A stretch of DNA of 64,000 nucleotides, from the NCBI GenBank assembly GCA_949130495.1, contig OX422221.1, positions 153,679,741-153,743,740 of the forward strand, given 5' to 3'. The translations under genes were made by a program, and so were the position numbers. Numbering within the stretch: the first letter of the stretch is position 1; each line of letters starts with the position of its first letter. This DNA is from Sambucus nigra. Taxonomy: Eukaryota; Streptophyta; Magnoliopsida; Dipsacales; Adoxaceae. Under the pieces are notes generated by a model. That model was not told where the DNA came from. It ran no database searches and saw only the letters and a list, made by a program, of their open reading frames with translations. Below, piece by piece: positions 36,401 through 49,550 of the stretch.

Positions 36401-36884
36401 AGACAAGAAGATTAAATAAAGTTTTTGGAATAAACTGGCTTAATACAATAGGACATGTATTTTCCAAGGTATATGTGTAGATATATATGTATTTTCACAT
36501 GCATGTAGTTATAGTGTGTAAGTATTTTTTTGCCGTTCGTTTCTATACTGCATTGTATAGTTCCCACTTAGCATTTCGCTCACTCCCTCCTTTTGTTACG
36601 ATAGGTTGTATGCTAACCTGTATCTTGAGAGCGTTGTACTAGTAAGTATTTGATTTGCATTTACGTAAGTAGCTCTATTTACTTGGCCTTGGGGGCACTC
36701 CTCTTGGGTCACATCATGTAGTTTGATGAAAATTGAAATCACATGCTAATAAGAATAATGTTAAATATTAATAAAACTGGATTAGAAATATTATTTAGGT
36801 TGTTTCATTGCACTTCACAATTAACGCGCAAGCCGGATCGGGTTAATCCTTTACTAACCCTTAAATTCGGGTCGGGGTATTACA
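33421..36884 (+). repeat. 3' LTR of the old chromovirus-like element
   Basis: It begins right after the GGAGGGAAGAA polypurine tract as ATTAATACCCCAC, a mutated TGTAATACCCC, and ends TCGGGGTATTACA. This gives the chromovirus-type inverted termini. It is about 3,464 bp. From 33658 on it is colinear with 19842-23060, including the lines around GGCCTTGGGGGCA near the 3' end. Confidence 0.88.
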
Positions 36885-37572
36885 AAATATATGTCAGAAT
36901 AATGAAGTATGTCTTGCGAATGAGACCATAATACCAGTCACCTATTCATGGTGAAGTTTACACCTAAGACTTTAGTGGCCAAGGTCATGTGGACCCACAG
37001 TGCATACCTCGTGCTTTTGTGCACATAATGGAAAACTATTGTTTCACCAACACAAAAGTGTGGGACCCTCACCAAAAATTTCTAGCATAAATCAAGTAGG
37101 AGATTTTCAATTTCAATTTATGAGAGCCTTAGTTTTTGAAAACTAAAATAGTGAAATGATTTTGCAAGGGTTTTAAGATCCCCAACATGACACAAATAGA
37201 AAAACCTAAGTCTCTCTCCCAAATTCCCGAGTCCTATACATTTCATTGGAAACAAAAAAAAACGACATTCTCCTATTTTTTTAGGGAGCTTAAATATTTA
37301 TATATTTACCTTTATTTCTATTTCTAAAAACAAAATTGTAGTCATTTACCTCAAACTCCCACGAGCTGAGGGAAGATACCCCTATTAAAACTCTACATAG
37401 TAGAAACTTGATGTTAAATTTTCACGTGATTCAGACTTTGAATTTTTTTACTCACTTCAGACTAATTTTTTTACTAAGTCCTCAAACTATAACTTTTTAC
37501 TCAACCCTTAGACATTACCCTCGGTCTCTCTCTCTCTCTCTCTCTCTCGGAGAGAGAGAGGGAGAGAGGATT
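36885..37572. other. noncoding stretch with (CT)n-(GA)n hairpin
   Basis: No genes seen. At 37526-37568 about 12 CT units are followed directly by CGGAGAGAGAGAGGGAGAG. The two halves can pair into a perfect-looking hairpin just outside the large foldback. Confidence 0.7.
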
Positions 37573-37932
37573 TCTTACATACTAAGTATATATACTACTG
37601 GTGCAAACCATGTTTTTTAATATTAAAAAGTATTTTTGAGTTGAATTTTTTGTGCAGTATTTAAAAATTTAAAGGGACCCATATAAAAAATCAGCTCAAA
37701 ATAACATTTTTTTTTGTTATTTTAAGAAAATGGATCAAACTTTGGCAGCTTTTAAAATGCTTTAAAAGCTGCAAAAGTTTGACTAATTTTTTTAAAATAG
37801 CAAAAATGGTTATTTTGAGCTGATTTTTTTTACATGGGTCCCCTAAAATGTTTAAACATCATATAAAAAATTAAGTTGAAACCTAATTTTTCACTATTTA
37901 AAAAAAAATAGATATGTATACTTGGTATGTAC
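37573..37932. mobile_element. large foldback (palindromic) MITE, about 360 bp
   Basis: The two halves are inverted copies. The outer ends are TACATACTAAGTATATATA on the left and TATACTTGGTATGTA on the right. The inner stem runs through GGGACCCATAT...ATCAGCTCAAAATAAC and its complement GTTATTTTGAGCTGAT...ATGGGTCCC. The centre is GGCAGCTTTTAAAATGC with its partner GCTTTAAAAGCTGC. Arms are roughly 160-180 bp with mismatches. No coding capacity. Confidence 0.85.
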
Positions 37933-38181
37933 AAGATTCTGCCTATATAAATATATTTTTGCTCAAGTGTCAAATAATCTCACTTGGACTATTTTTTTAC
38001 TCGGTCTTTACACAAATTTGTCCTCAAACTATTTTCACTAAGTCCTTTAGCAAATTTAACTTGGACTATATTTTACTAAATCGTTACACAAATTTATCAT
38101 ATTGTCTTAATTCTATTTTTGGTATTTTGGCAAAATTTTACAGGTTGTTCCTTCAATTGACAATGTTCAAATACTCCCACT

Positions 38182-38760
38182 TAGGCCTATTAATGGGTCG
38201 ACATTGAAACCGGACCCGACCCGAACCTGATCTGTATAATAGGGTGTGAGCATATTTTTTTGGACCTGAGACCCGAAGACCCGTTTTTTAAACGGGTAGG
38301 TTCTGGATCTTAAACAAGACTCGGACTCGAAGACCCAACCCGAATTGTACATTATTATTTAAATATATATACATATACTATAAATTTATATATATTTAGA
38401 AATATATCTTATCAATATAACATGTACGTAATGTATATAAAAATATATATATTTATGTATATAATAAATATAAATAATATATGCTTTATTTATACTAATA
38501 ATATTCTATAATACATTGCAAAATATTTTATTTAAGATTAAAAAATAAAGAAGGGGGATAATATAAAATAAATATAAAATAAATGTATATATTTGCCCAG
38601 ACCCGGACCCGGACCTAAGACTCAAAAACTCGAACGGATCTAGGTCTAGATCCAATATTGTAGACCCGGTGAAGACTCGGACCCGAACTCGATGAAGACC
38701 CGATTACACGGATCTGGATCTCCCTAAACCCGACTCGGCTTCGACCCTTTGACAGGCCTA
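38182..38760. mobile_element. hAT-type MITE with 8-bp TSD
   Basis: Termini are TAGGCCTATTAATGGGTCG and CGACCCTTTGACAGGCCTA, inverted repeats of the hAT MITE class. Flanks are CTCCCACT (38174-38181) and CTCTTACT (38761-38768), an 8-bp duplication with two C/T differences. The interior has GGACCCG/CGGGTC words near both ends and an AT-rich centre. It is inserted just upstream of the polypurine tract of the next LTR. Confidence 0.88.
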
Positions 38761-38821
38761 CTCTTACTGAATGCTGGATTTATATTAAATTTTCACACGA
38801 TCAAAGTCGTCTCTTGAAAAC

Positions 38822-40020
38822 TGGGGGGCTATTGATATGCATCAATTTGTCACTCAACTTAGTTAAGGGCCAGTCCACCTCAAGGGTACAAGTGGAATGG
38901 AATTCGCAATGAGACATATTTACCTCATGGAGCCAAGGCCACCATATACAACCCCATGTAAATATGCTCAACCTTACATGAGCCAAAAACATGTGACCCC
39001 TAATATATTATGTGTCCATGTTACAATAACCATTCATGGGCCGTTTTCCTTATGAAAGAATACCACCACAAACTGGAGACATAATTTTGCAAAGGGTGCG
39101 GTGCTCCCACTAGATACAACCTAAACAAACAGGAAGAAAATACCAAGTTCGTGTCATGCACATGACCAAGTCCTACGCATGACCTACCCCAAAACCTGAC
39201 AATGCCCTGTGCATGCTCTACCCATGTACGTGAACATGTCTTGCGCATGACTTGCCCATGTATGTGACCAAGCCCTTGCACATGACCTACCCTTGTACAT
39301 GTCCATGTCTTGCATATTACCATGCCATTCACATGACCTACCTTTGTACATGTCCAAGTCCTACACATAACCATGTCTTGTGCATAATTATCCCAACTCA
39401 GCAAAGGAATCCAAGATCATTTGTTGAAGGTCTCACACCCAGGTGACATAATTAATGCATGACAAGTCTTCCAAAAGGTGAGCATTAATCACTCTGACAC
39501 ATCCTCAGAGAAGGTGAGCATTAATGGGTCTTACATATCCTCATAGAAAGTGATAATTAATAGCTCTAACATGTCTTTGGAGAAGGTGGGTATTAATGCC
39601 TCTCAACCACAATAATTTAAGGATCCTTCCCGACTAAATCTCAAAGGCTATAAAATACCCAACACTTCACTAAGGAAAGGCAGGTTGATAATTGAGTTTC
39701 AAATGACTACATGTTTGTATTCTCTCTCTTTATCTATCCATCTCTCTTTAACTCTCACTCACTCTCACTCGCTCTACTTTTAATTCCCCAACCTCTAGAA
39801 CATAATGTTTTAATTGTAACTAAGCCCCCAATCACTTTCAATTTGATACTCTAGCCCCATATTAATATAAAGGGAGAAAAAGATCATTCCAACTGTGAAT
39901 GAAAGGCCAAATCCCTTGGGTTGAACCACGTTAAACACTAATATCAAAATTCATTTATTAAATTTATTTTCTAATTCCAAATCACACATATGTAATACTA
40001 GGTGAAGTCAAAGTCATCAA
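38822..40020 (+). repeat. Tat-type LTR with PPT, tandem U3 repeats and TATA box
   Basis: A polypurine tract (CTGGGGGGCTA, 38821-38831) precedes TGATATGCATCAATTTG at 38833. Two tandem arrays follow, then the TATA box CTATAAAATA at 39648-39657, a CT-rich leader, and CCCTTGGGTTGAACCACGTT near 39916, a phrase I associate with ends of Tat-lineage LTRs. The 3' end is not fixed. The internal region is not visible upstream, except for the last bases before the PPT. Confidence 0.65.
39160..39598 (+). repeat. two tandem U3 arrays (about 35-bp and 36-bp units)
   Basis: Array 1 (39160-39390) has degenerate units of CATGACCTACCC(T)TGTACATGTCCAAGTC type at 34-35 bp spacing. Array 2 (39439-39598) has AAGGTGAGCATTAAT at 39475, 39511, 39547 and 39583, exactly 36 bp apart, with a weaker fifth copy before them. 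Both lie upstream of the TATA box. Confidence 0.88.
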
Positions 40021-41328
40021 AAATTTCGTATCATATATATATACTAGTGAAATTCCCGCGCCTGAAGGCATAGCGAAAATTTCCAAAATACGTAATCGTA
40101 AAACGACGAAAATTTCCAAAGTACATATTTTCAAAACGGCAAAAAACTTGTTCCCGAATTAGTGTAAAAGTTTTTGAAAATTTGGACAGAGCTTTCTTCG
40201 TTTATAAGACTATCCACCCATTTTAATAAATAAAAAATACTATAACAACAATACTATTAGTTTGACAAAAATAACCTAACAAACTCGGTACACAAATATA
40301 ATCCAAATCAATAAAATTTTCACATTCATAAAATTCAAACATCAATTTAAGAACCAGTAAACAAACCATGAAATATAATAGCCGGTATACTAATAACACA
40401 CTATGCCAACAGCAAGATGATAATTTTTCATGCCTACAAGTACACTTGGTTAAACATACACTTACGACACTATTCGAACATGATTAATGATCAATAAAGA
40501 TGTTATCTACTTTCCAGTAGCTTTCTGATAATGATCAATGAAGATGTTTTCAATATTTAATGTTCGTTATCCAACACTAATAATGATTAAATATAATTTT
40601 ATATGCATAATTAGATCAACACACCATTAGCCGTGTTTGGAATTTGGTCTTGCAACCCGCAGACCATATTTGCGGGTACGGCTATGTCCACCATCTTTGG
40701 ATAGGGCAGGTTCAAGTCTGTTCAAATAAGTGTGCAATTATCAGCAATCTTATTAGAAAACTTTGTAACTATAAAAACTTATGTAGAGGACCCTGATACA
40801 TGCACTGAACTTGGTATTAATGAAATCTTGAAATGGTTTCCACGCTGGACCCCCATTAAGGAACAACCATTTAAGTTTTCAATATCAACGAACCTTTGGT
40901 GAATATATTAGTTAAGTCATAAAATATTTTCCAGTCTATGAATGGCAATTACTTACATGCCATGATGTTCTTGAATATTTCCTATAGAAACAAGTTTTCC
41001 ATAATGCAAATATATTAGTTCAAAGAAATCAAAATTAAATTAGAAAAACAAAACATAATAAAGTACTTCGGCATTAAAAGATAATTTTTTTGCTACATCC
41101 TTGTAATCACCTCATCTTTTTCCAGGTGAGGATTGTCGAAAACTTCACAAATCCATCTCTACACCACATGGTATCCTGACTATTCTATCAAACACCTTGT
41201 GTGCTTATAGATTTCAACACGAAGGCCATCAAAATGAGACTACAATTAAAATCAACAACACCTTGTTCAAAACCCATCAAGCAATAAAAATCTAATCAAT
41301 AACACCTTGTTCAACAGAAATGAATACA

Positions 41329-41506
41329 TCTTGAAACCTTGTGTTTAAAAACCCAGATCTAGTTTTTAAATTGTAAAATACTATTTTTTTTAAATCAAAA
41401 ACCCAAAAATGAACAAATCTTGAAACCTTATGTTTAAAAACCCAGATCTAGTTTTTAAATTGTAAGATCATCCTTTTTTAAAATCAAAACCAAAAAACAA
41501 GAAGTT
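41329..41506. repeat. 89-bp tandem duplication
   Basis: TCTTGAAACCTT(G/A)TGTTTAAAAACCCAGATC occurs at 41329 and 41418, with the flanking sequence conserved for most of the unit. Confidence 0.88.
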
Positions 41507-44500
41507 ATTTAGAACCCTCCTTTTTGAAAATTCGAAATGCAGATGAAGATTCGTAGAATCCATATGAGAGAGAGAGACAGATAGAAAGTTTAAAATCAAA
41601 CCAAAAATGAACAGATTAAGAACCCTCCAAATCAAACCAACTGTCCAAACACATAGTTCGTAGATTTCATGACACGCACTTTATAAGTACCTGGATATCT
41701 AACATTCTTAAGTTTTTGAGTCACCCTTTAAATTCTAGGAGAATATGAACTCAAATAATCTGAAATACACAAAAAATGGAAGTGATGAATTTAATGGAGA
41801 TCCGCTACAAAATACACCCCAAGTTAGCACACCACTAAACTGAATAAATTAATTATACTAAGCATTATATACACAGCATCAACACCATATAAAATTACCC
41901 TTGACAATTCACAAAAGGACAATTAAGGCACGGTTGTAATTTAATAATTTGAGGTAGTATCTATGACACACCATTTTGTCATTAATGTTAGTATTCGAAT
42001 CACAATTCTATGTTATGCAAATAAAGTATTTCAGTATGTTGTTGAATTATAAACAAAGCATTACATTGGTAAATCCACATTACCTACTATGTGTATACAC
42101 TATGAAGAAATGGCATCAAGTGTGAAGCGAACAGTGAAGTTCACTGTGAAACTCATAATCTGGGTAAAATTTCACAATTGGACCTCTAATCTAAGTAGTC
42201 TCAGATGTTATTTCACATCTGATTTCTCTTTATGATTCAGTGGCATAAGTAATACACAGTCCAACATATACTTAAGCATTATCCAATACTATCTGAAATC
42301 TAAACTACTCTAAAATAAATAGTCCAACCGATACACAGTCCAATAGACACGCATTCATCATTGCAATAAAATAAAGGTAAAAAATGAAACATGATATGTC
42401 ATTGTTTGAGGGTTTTGAAATAAAAGATATAACTCCCCAAACCTTATTCGAACTGGTGGTTCTAAAATGGAAAAGAGAGAGTATCTTCTTATAGTATGCT
42501 CTATTTCAAACAAATTCAAAGTAGAATAGGGTAAATATCATGATAGCTATGCAAAAGAAATAAGATCAGTTAAAAATGGAAGTAAATGCACCAAGAGAAA
42601 AAAGGTGAGGAGGGACTATGAAAAGAGATTAGTTAAAAAAAGAAGAAAATGCACCTCACCCTCACCCTCACCTCACGTGCAACAACAATTTCAAAACATG
42701 AGGATAATGTGGTGAAGATATATTACAACACATATATCAATGCATATGCCAATATGCACGATCGTAATCACCATCATACAACCATCCATACTGGAGAAGA
42801 AAAAATAATTTGAACAATGTTACTAACTTCACTGTTAGTCACTTGATCGGTGGAAAAATATAAAATATACTTATCATGGCATCTTAATGGCACGACCCCA
42901 TACTAATGTGGCATAAAAAAATTAAGGACACGAAAATAGTCCTTTAGTGTGAATATGTACAACTTGAACCGCGTAAAGCCATGAAATACCTTAAGATACA
43001 TGCATTACCTATTTTGAATTCACAAAATCGAGAGCACCTTGAAGTTTTAAAAGATAAAATGTTGTGCCACATTTAAAAATCAACCTCCACAACCAAACTA
43101 ATACAGGGAAAGATTAATGTGAACTCTTTAGGAAATGACACAAAAGAAGCATGTACTAAAATAACATGCACAATACGAACAACAAATAGTATAAGGATAA
43201 AATCATCATGTAACGGTAGAATAACTGATAGGGAATCAATGTTCCGAGAATGAAAAATCAGGAAAAAAATTCAAACACCTAACGCATTCGCTAACATCAC
43301 AAATGATGTTAAATAACCACTTCAGTACTGAAAAGAATGACAAAGTGATAGTCAAAGTTAATTGAAGTCATAAAATGGTGATGAAAATCATAACATTCAA
43401 TATAAAGCTAAATTTGAACAAATAGTTCTTAAACAAAAAATCCAAAATGAAAGTTAAGATATCAAACTTCAAAATAACCCATTACATTAATAATTCATTA
43501 AAAACATCACTTAACAGAACAACTAAAATGAAATCACAAACCTTACACCTAACCAAACACAAACATCTGAAACCCTAACATTTAAACTTCAAAAAAGAAA
43601 ATTACCTAACCAAACAAGAACTTGAAGATTAAAAATTAACATATCTATCAAAACTAAAGAACAAAATGAAACAATAACACACCCACCAAATTATGAATTC
43701 AGAAAGATCACAAAATCATAAATTTAGAATTATGAGAAACCTAAAATTTATAGAGTACCCGTTTTACGAATGGAGAGTAGGAGATTAGATTATTTTAGTA
43801 AACTCAAAAGCATGTTATCCCTCAAATAAGAAAGACTACATGAAAAAAATGATAAATGGAAAAGAATACTCAGATACCAATGTTAGGTGGTTTTCAAACA
43901 ATTTACACAATAAATTAAAAAAAAACTAGGTGTGAACCCAAATAAGAACCTGCAAAACATAGATGTTATGGGTAAATCCCCCCCAAAAATATTAGAATAA
44001 ATTATGATGCACGTTATAAAAGTAAATGGAAATAAAATAAAAATCGAACCAAGAGAAATGATACCGTTTATTCAATTATTTAAGGATCCTTAATCTTTGT
44101 TATGGATTTAGGTCTCGTAACTGCAAAAAAATGTAAAAGAAAAACTAAATATAAAAGATAAGAAACACAATATTAGTTAGATTACACAAATCAAAGCCCA
44201 TAATTACCCTAATTTAAAGTTTTATTAGATCTAAAAAAAATTAAATATTGCACAACTCGTACCTGGAGGAAACAGATAGCCACAACAACAAATTTTTTGT
44301 GGTCAAAAGTATAAGGCTAGAGTGTATCAGATTTGTGAAACCCCAAAATTTCTAAGAATAGAGCTATGCCTCCCTGGTTGTTTCACATAACAGCAGAGCT
44401 ATGCCAAACACACGAAATCGCTAAGCATTTTCTGAATCAATCACAAACATATATGTTTCTAAAATCTTATGTGGCTAAGAATACAATGGAAATCATATTC

Positions 44501-44944
44501 ATGTTTACATCACATGGTACAATATTTAAAAAATGTACATTTAAAAGTTGAAATGTACATTTAAAATTCTCACCTGAACATCAACATTGACATCAACATA
44601 CCTTAAAATGGTACATCGCAAATGAAAACCCCTAAAACACAAAATGCAAAAAATAACCCCTAAGCTAAAATCTATAAATAGACTAACAATAAAAATGAAA
44701 AAGAATATACTTGTTTAGAGTCAGTTTTGAAGTATAATCAGGTCTTGATCTGCAAAAGGAAAAGTAAAAAACAAAACACAAAAAATAATTAGATCCCAAA
44801 ACATAAATTACAAAGCCCTAAATTACAAAACCTATAATACATAGGCTTATAATGCAAAGCCCTAAATATATGCACAAGACCTAAAATTTGTACACAAATT
44901 GCACCATAAGTAATGAATGTTTGTAAGAGATAGAGAGAGATAAA

Positions 44945-44951
44945 TAGATAG

Positions 44952-45043
<92 letters not shown>
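44945..45043. repeat. (GATA)n(GA)n compound microsatellite
   Basis: About seven GATA units run into about 36 GA units. Long serine/leucine ORFs on the minus strand here come from the repeat only. Confidence 0.96.
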
Positions 45044-45048
<5 letters not shown>

Positions 45049-45362
45049 TTACCTGTGGCGTGGGAGGAGTAATGGCGCTGAGCGGTCGCATGGGAGGGAT
45101 GAGGGCAGTGGGAGGTGGAAAGAGGCATGGGAAGGTTTTGTTTGGAATGGGAGGGAGACGAAATGAGGGTTTGGTATTGAACGAGATTGTAAAGTTGAAA
45201 TGAGGGAGGGTTTGCATTAGTTTCAGATTTTTCCATGTCACAATGCATAAATGGTCGCATGGAACAATCTGAGACCCTTAGATCGCCCCAAAAAATTCGA
45301 TCTCAACCGTTAATATTTTGGAACAGTAAAACAACCTCCTCTCATATATATATATATATATA

Positions 45363-46924
45363 TTAGTGTCTTCATATATTAATCTAAGTAAATATAAGTG
45401 TTACTACTTTTAGTACTTATTATGTGTTGGTTAGGGTCATTTTATTAATATGGAGATATATTATGTATGCATGTTTATTTATTAATATCTATGTGTTGTA
45501 AATATTTTGGATATTAAAATTTTTATTATATGTGTTTAGTTACTAGTATGTATTTTTTTATCTCGTATATCTTTGTGTTTTAATATTAATATTACTTTGT
45601 GTGTTATATGTATCAGTGGAAATTTTAGAATCAACATGACATGTTAACTACACTATTATTTATTCAAAATATTTTATGTCATCTATGTTTCATGCCTACA
45701 TGGTTTTTGTCAAGTTATGTTTAAAGGCCCCATATATATTCCTAGTATTAATATTAATATTATTTATACATGCATACATACATATATATCACTTATAAAC
45801 ACACACACACATACTTAACAACCAAAACCACTTTACACCCAGTCGAGACATAGCTCCTATCCATCCACAAAATCATACCCATTATCCCCCATTCTTGGCC
45901 CCCTCCCTTCACCTCCTCCATCTTGTAACCTATTATATACATAAGGGGGTTGCTCCGTTTTGAAGAAGGAGGGAAGAGGTATGAGACCAAAATGTAAAGA
46001 GGGTGTGTGACAGGCACAAATTGGGACAAAATATTTTATGCAAAAAACTTTAGAGAGTTAAATTTGTAAGATCACCAAAAACATTATACATTGTGCTTTA
46101 TTTTTAAGTGTTTGTGAGAAAATTTGTGTGCAAGTTTGGGAGCAACTTTTTGTATTGGCGCTCAAGTTTTGGACTCTGATTTTGGTAAGTTGGTTTTTAT
46201 TAATGAAAATTATTTTTTCATCTTTCAATACTTGTGTTTTAATTCTGATGCCAATGTAGTTTATTACTACGAGTGGGTGAAGTTTAGCATGATTAATAAA
46301 CATTGCATGTTTAGTTTAATTTCATTATAACTCCCGACATGTTTTAACTGAAACAGAAATGCAGTATTCACTTAAAACGACATGAGAGTATGTTATAAAA
46401 CTTTAAAATTGTTTGGTAATTTATATTTTAAGAATTTAAGGGTGTAATTATTTATGGTTTATACTTATATTAAATTATTTTATACCCCATATTTACAACG
46501 TTAAAACTTAAAATCGATAATTTTAGGGGAATACGAATTTAATGCGTCTAAAATTAAAGACGTCAAAATATTTTATGAACATTTATTGTTATATTTTTTG
46601 GAATGTACGGGATGAGATTAGGTGCATTTTGAGTCATCAATGCAGGAATATGGAATTAAATTAATGTGTGATGTTAATTAAATGTGATAAATAGATCAAA
46701 CATCCTAGTTTTCTCCCATACTTGATTACATATCTCGTGGTTATACTATTCATTTATTTCCTGTTTTAATTTAGATCTTAATCATATCGCTACACCAATA
46801 TTATCTAATTAGGCAGTCGATAATTTATATGAATTTACCAGATCTTCGTATGATCGATCCATAATTACACTCACTATATTACAATAGCATGTCCACTCGC
46901 GGTAATTTTATAATTTGACAACAG
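45363..46924. other. AT-rich noncoding stretch, nothing recognised
   Basis: Starts after a (TA)n run at the Helitron edge. ORFs are all short and of chance composition. The words around 46100-46180 (AGTTTGGGAGCAACTT, GGCGCTCAAGTTTTGG) are slightly repetitive but not diagnostic. Confidence 0.5.
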
Positions 46925-49550
46925 ATGTATGTGGATTACTAAGATTTAAACTAAGCTTTCCCCAAAGATGATTATCCATTTCCAAACATAGATATGATCA
47001 TTGAAAGCACCATTAACCATGCCCTAAAGTCCTTCATTTACGGCTTTACCTATTACTATAAAATCAAGATGCACCCGTAAAACCAAGGAAAAAAATTTCT
47101 TTCCTCTTGAAGTACCTTTTGTTACACATTAATGTCATTTGGACTCAAGACTGTCGATTCAAGTTAACAACGAGGTCCTACTACTTTAACGCATGACATG
47201 ATCCATAAAGAGATTGAAGTATATGTGGATGACATGATCGTCAAGTCCAAGACACGAGAAGGGCATATTCCATCACTAAGGAAGTTCTTCGAAAGACTAA
47301 TAATGTATCAGATGCACCTAAATTTCCAAAAATATATCTTTGGAGGTACTAAACGAAAGTTATTAGTATTCCTCATCAGTAAAAAAAGGATCAAAGTAGA
47401 ATCGTCCAAACTCAAGGACACTCTATAAATGCCACCCACACACACTAAAAAGGAAGTCATATGGTTTCCTGGTAAGGCTCCAATATATCAGTAGGTTCAT
47501 ATCTCAGATGACCTCCATATACGAGTCAATGTTTATGATATTTCTCTGGAACTCTGCCTTCCAAGAGGCCTCTGATAGAATCAAGAAATATCTAACTATC
47601 CCTCCTGTATTGGCTCCAACTTGACCTGAACATCCTCTTCTCTTATATCTCACAATTATCGACACAATAGTAGGAGACATGTTGCCTCAGTGTGTTGACG
47701 GATATCAAAAAGAAAAATCCATATATTATGCTAGTCGAAAGCTCAATGTTTGTGAAGAACTATACACATCGTTGAAGAAATATTACTTGCCTTTGGTATG
47801 GGAAACATAGAAGCTAAGGCATTACATGGTGGATTTTAAAATCAAGTTGATTTCCCGAATGGATCCCTTGAAATACTTAATCAAAAAACCTACATTGACA
47901 AGAAAAATGGCTAAGTGGTTGTCCTTTCTTACTGGATTTGATATTGAGTTCATACATAAAAAGGCCATCAAAGGGCAAGCCAACACATATTACTTGGATG
48001 AGTCTCACAGAAATAACAAGTCTAGATTGATGAACACTTCCCATACAGAGACCTTTTGGTAATCGAGATTAAGATGAGTACAGATGGAAACTATATTTTA
48101 ATGGAACTACAAACAAGAAAGGTTTTGGCATCAATAGGTTATTGATTTTTCCAAATGGAAGGAACCAAACTATAACCATAAATCTAAACTTTAGTTATAC
48201 CAAAAACATCTCCAAATACAAATATTCCATTATAGGGATGAATATATCCCATAAAATTAGAATACAAAAAATTAATGTGTATGGGGACTTTTCACTCATG
48301 ATTTTCCTATTCCAAGGACATTGAAAAATAAAGGAGGAAAAGTTACTACACTATCATGAATACATGGAGGTCTATTCATTGATGTTCAATTCTTAAATCT
48401 CCTTAAAGATCATATCAACTACGTTAATGTTGGGTCTACTATGGCCTCCATGGTGGAAGTCCCCAAAAATATGGAGAGGGTATAAGTGGACGTATTAAAG
48501 TAAGAGCGACCCAAGTTCATGTACTAAATTTGCATGATCGAGGCCATAGACGAAGGACTATGGTATCGACATATAAGGGAACTTTATCAAAAGGGAAAAT
48601 ATCCTTTCAAATTAAATGAAATGGATAAGATCGCACTCCGATAGTGGGTTGTTCAATTTATCATGTATGTTAAAAATTTATACTAAAGACATCCTGATGG
48701 AACCAATTTACTGTGTTTTTAAAAAGAGTGAAGAAGAAAAGGTGATGGATGAAATCCACAAGGCAGAATGTGATCCTCACATGAATGTCCACATGCTATC
48801 CAAGAAGATTATTCGTCAAGGGTATTACCGGATCAACCCTCAAATTTATCACAACAAATACATCCATGGTGTTCGAAATGCCAACGATTCACAAACTTAT
48901 AGTATTTCCCCTTAGGGACCTATACAACATGATATTACCATGGCCCTTTTCAACTGGGGGAATCAAGATCATCGGGAAGGTAACTTTGAAAGAATCAAAT
49001 AGTTATGAGTTCATTCCAGTAGCCATATATTACGTCACTAGGGAGTCAAAGTATAATCGTACAATGTATAAAATGCAAATAAAGTGGCCCAATTTGTACG
49101 AAAGAACATCATTTGCAAATAATATGTATCATTTGAGAGTATATTTAATAATGGAATGCACTTCGAGTAAAAAATCACAGAGCTTATTGAGGACTATGGA
49201 ATTTAAATACACAAGTCATCTCCATGTTGTACATAAACCAATTGTGTTGTAGTTATAGCAATTAATAATGTAAAAGTGATACTGAGTAAGATGATCAGAT
49301 GATGCTGACACTCGGATGATCGTATTCCTTATGCAGTGTGGGGATATAGAACTACTAGCATAATCTGTACCAGAGCACATCATTCTCTCTTGTATATAGG
49401 ATGGAAGCAATGTTACCAACAAAATGGAAATCACCTCGTTAAAGGTGATATTGGAAACCAAATCTTTTAGGCTGACTGGGTAAAAAGTATATATGAAGAG
49501 CTAACTTTAATGGATGAACAGAAACTATTACCAAATTATCATATACAAGG
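46925..49550 (+). pseudogene. decayed Tat-type gypsy pol (RT, RNase H, integrase)
   Basis: Broken frames in order: RT (DLN, ACPKDDYPFPNIDM, then the intact palm motif VYVDDMIVKSKTREGH), the RT connection, RNase H (IYYASRKLN, RHYMVDFK, SRMDPLKYLIKKPTLTRKMA), a second RNase H remnant, integrase zinc-binding (KAECDPHMNVHML, KKIIRQGYYR) and the integrase core (LPWPFSTGGIKIIGK). The C-terminal region runs to the codons equivalent to LYHVQG. The first catalytic Asp of integrase (WGID) is Lys here. Many stops and shifts are present. The gene is cut exactly at 49550 by the LTR of the next element, so it served as the insertion target. Confidence 0.9.

Larger units (their letters stand above)
40044..45362 (-). 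mobile_element. Helitron-like element, minus strand (candidate)
   Basis: Read on the minus strand, the region ends ATGCCTTCAGGCGCGGGAAT then TTCACTAG, followed by T. That is a GC-rich small hairpin plus the CTRR terminus of Helitrons, inserted next to A/T. The other end begins in a TA run followed by GAGAGGAGGTTGTTTTACTG and, about 80 bp on, GATCTAAGGGTCTCAGA. This matches the way many plant Helitrons begin, but no clear 5' TC is visible. The 5.3 kb interior has no Rep or helicase motif, so it would be non-autonomous. Confidence 0.5.

Noticed and set aside
39021..39446. Cys/Thr-rich ORFs of 127 and 64 codons on both strands
   Set aside because: They arise from the 35-bp tandem U3 repeats, as shown by their internal periodicity.
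44789..45260. Two minus-strand ORFs of 132-150 codons with long Ser-Leu runs
   Set aside because: The length comes from the (GA)n/(GATA)n microsatellite read in two frames. Flanking residues show no family.
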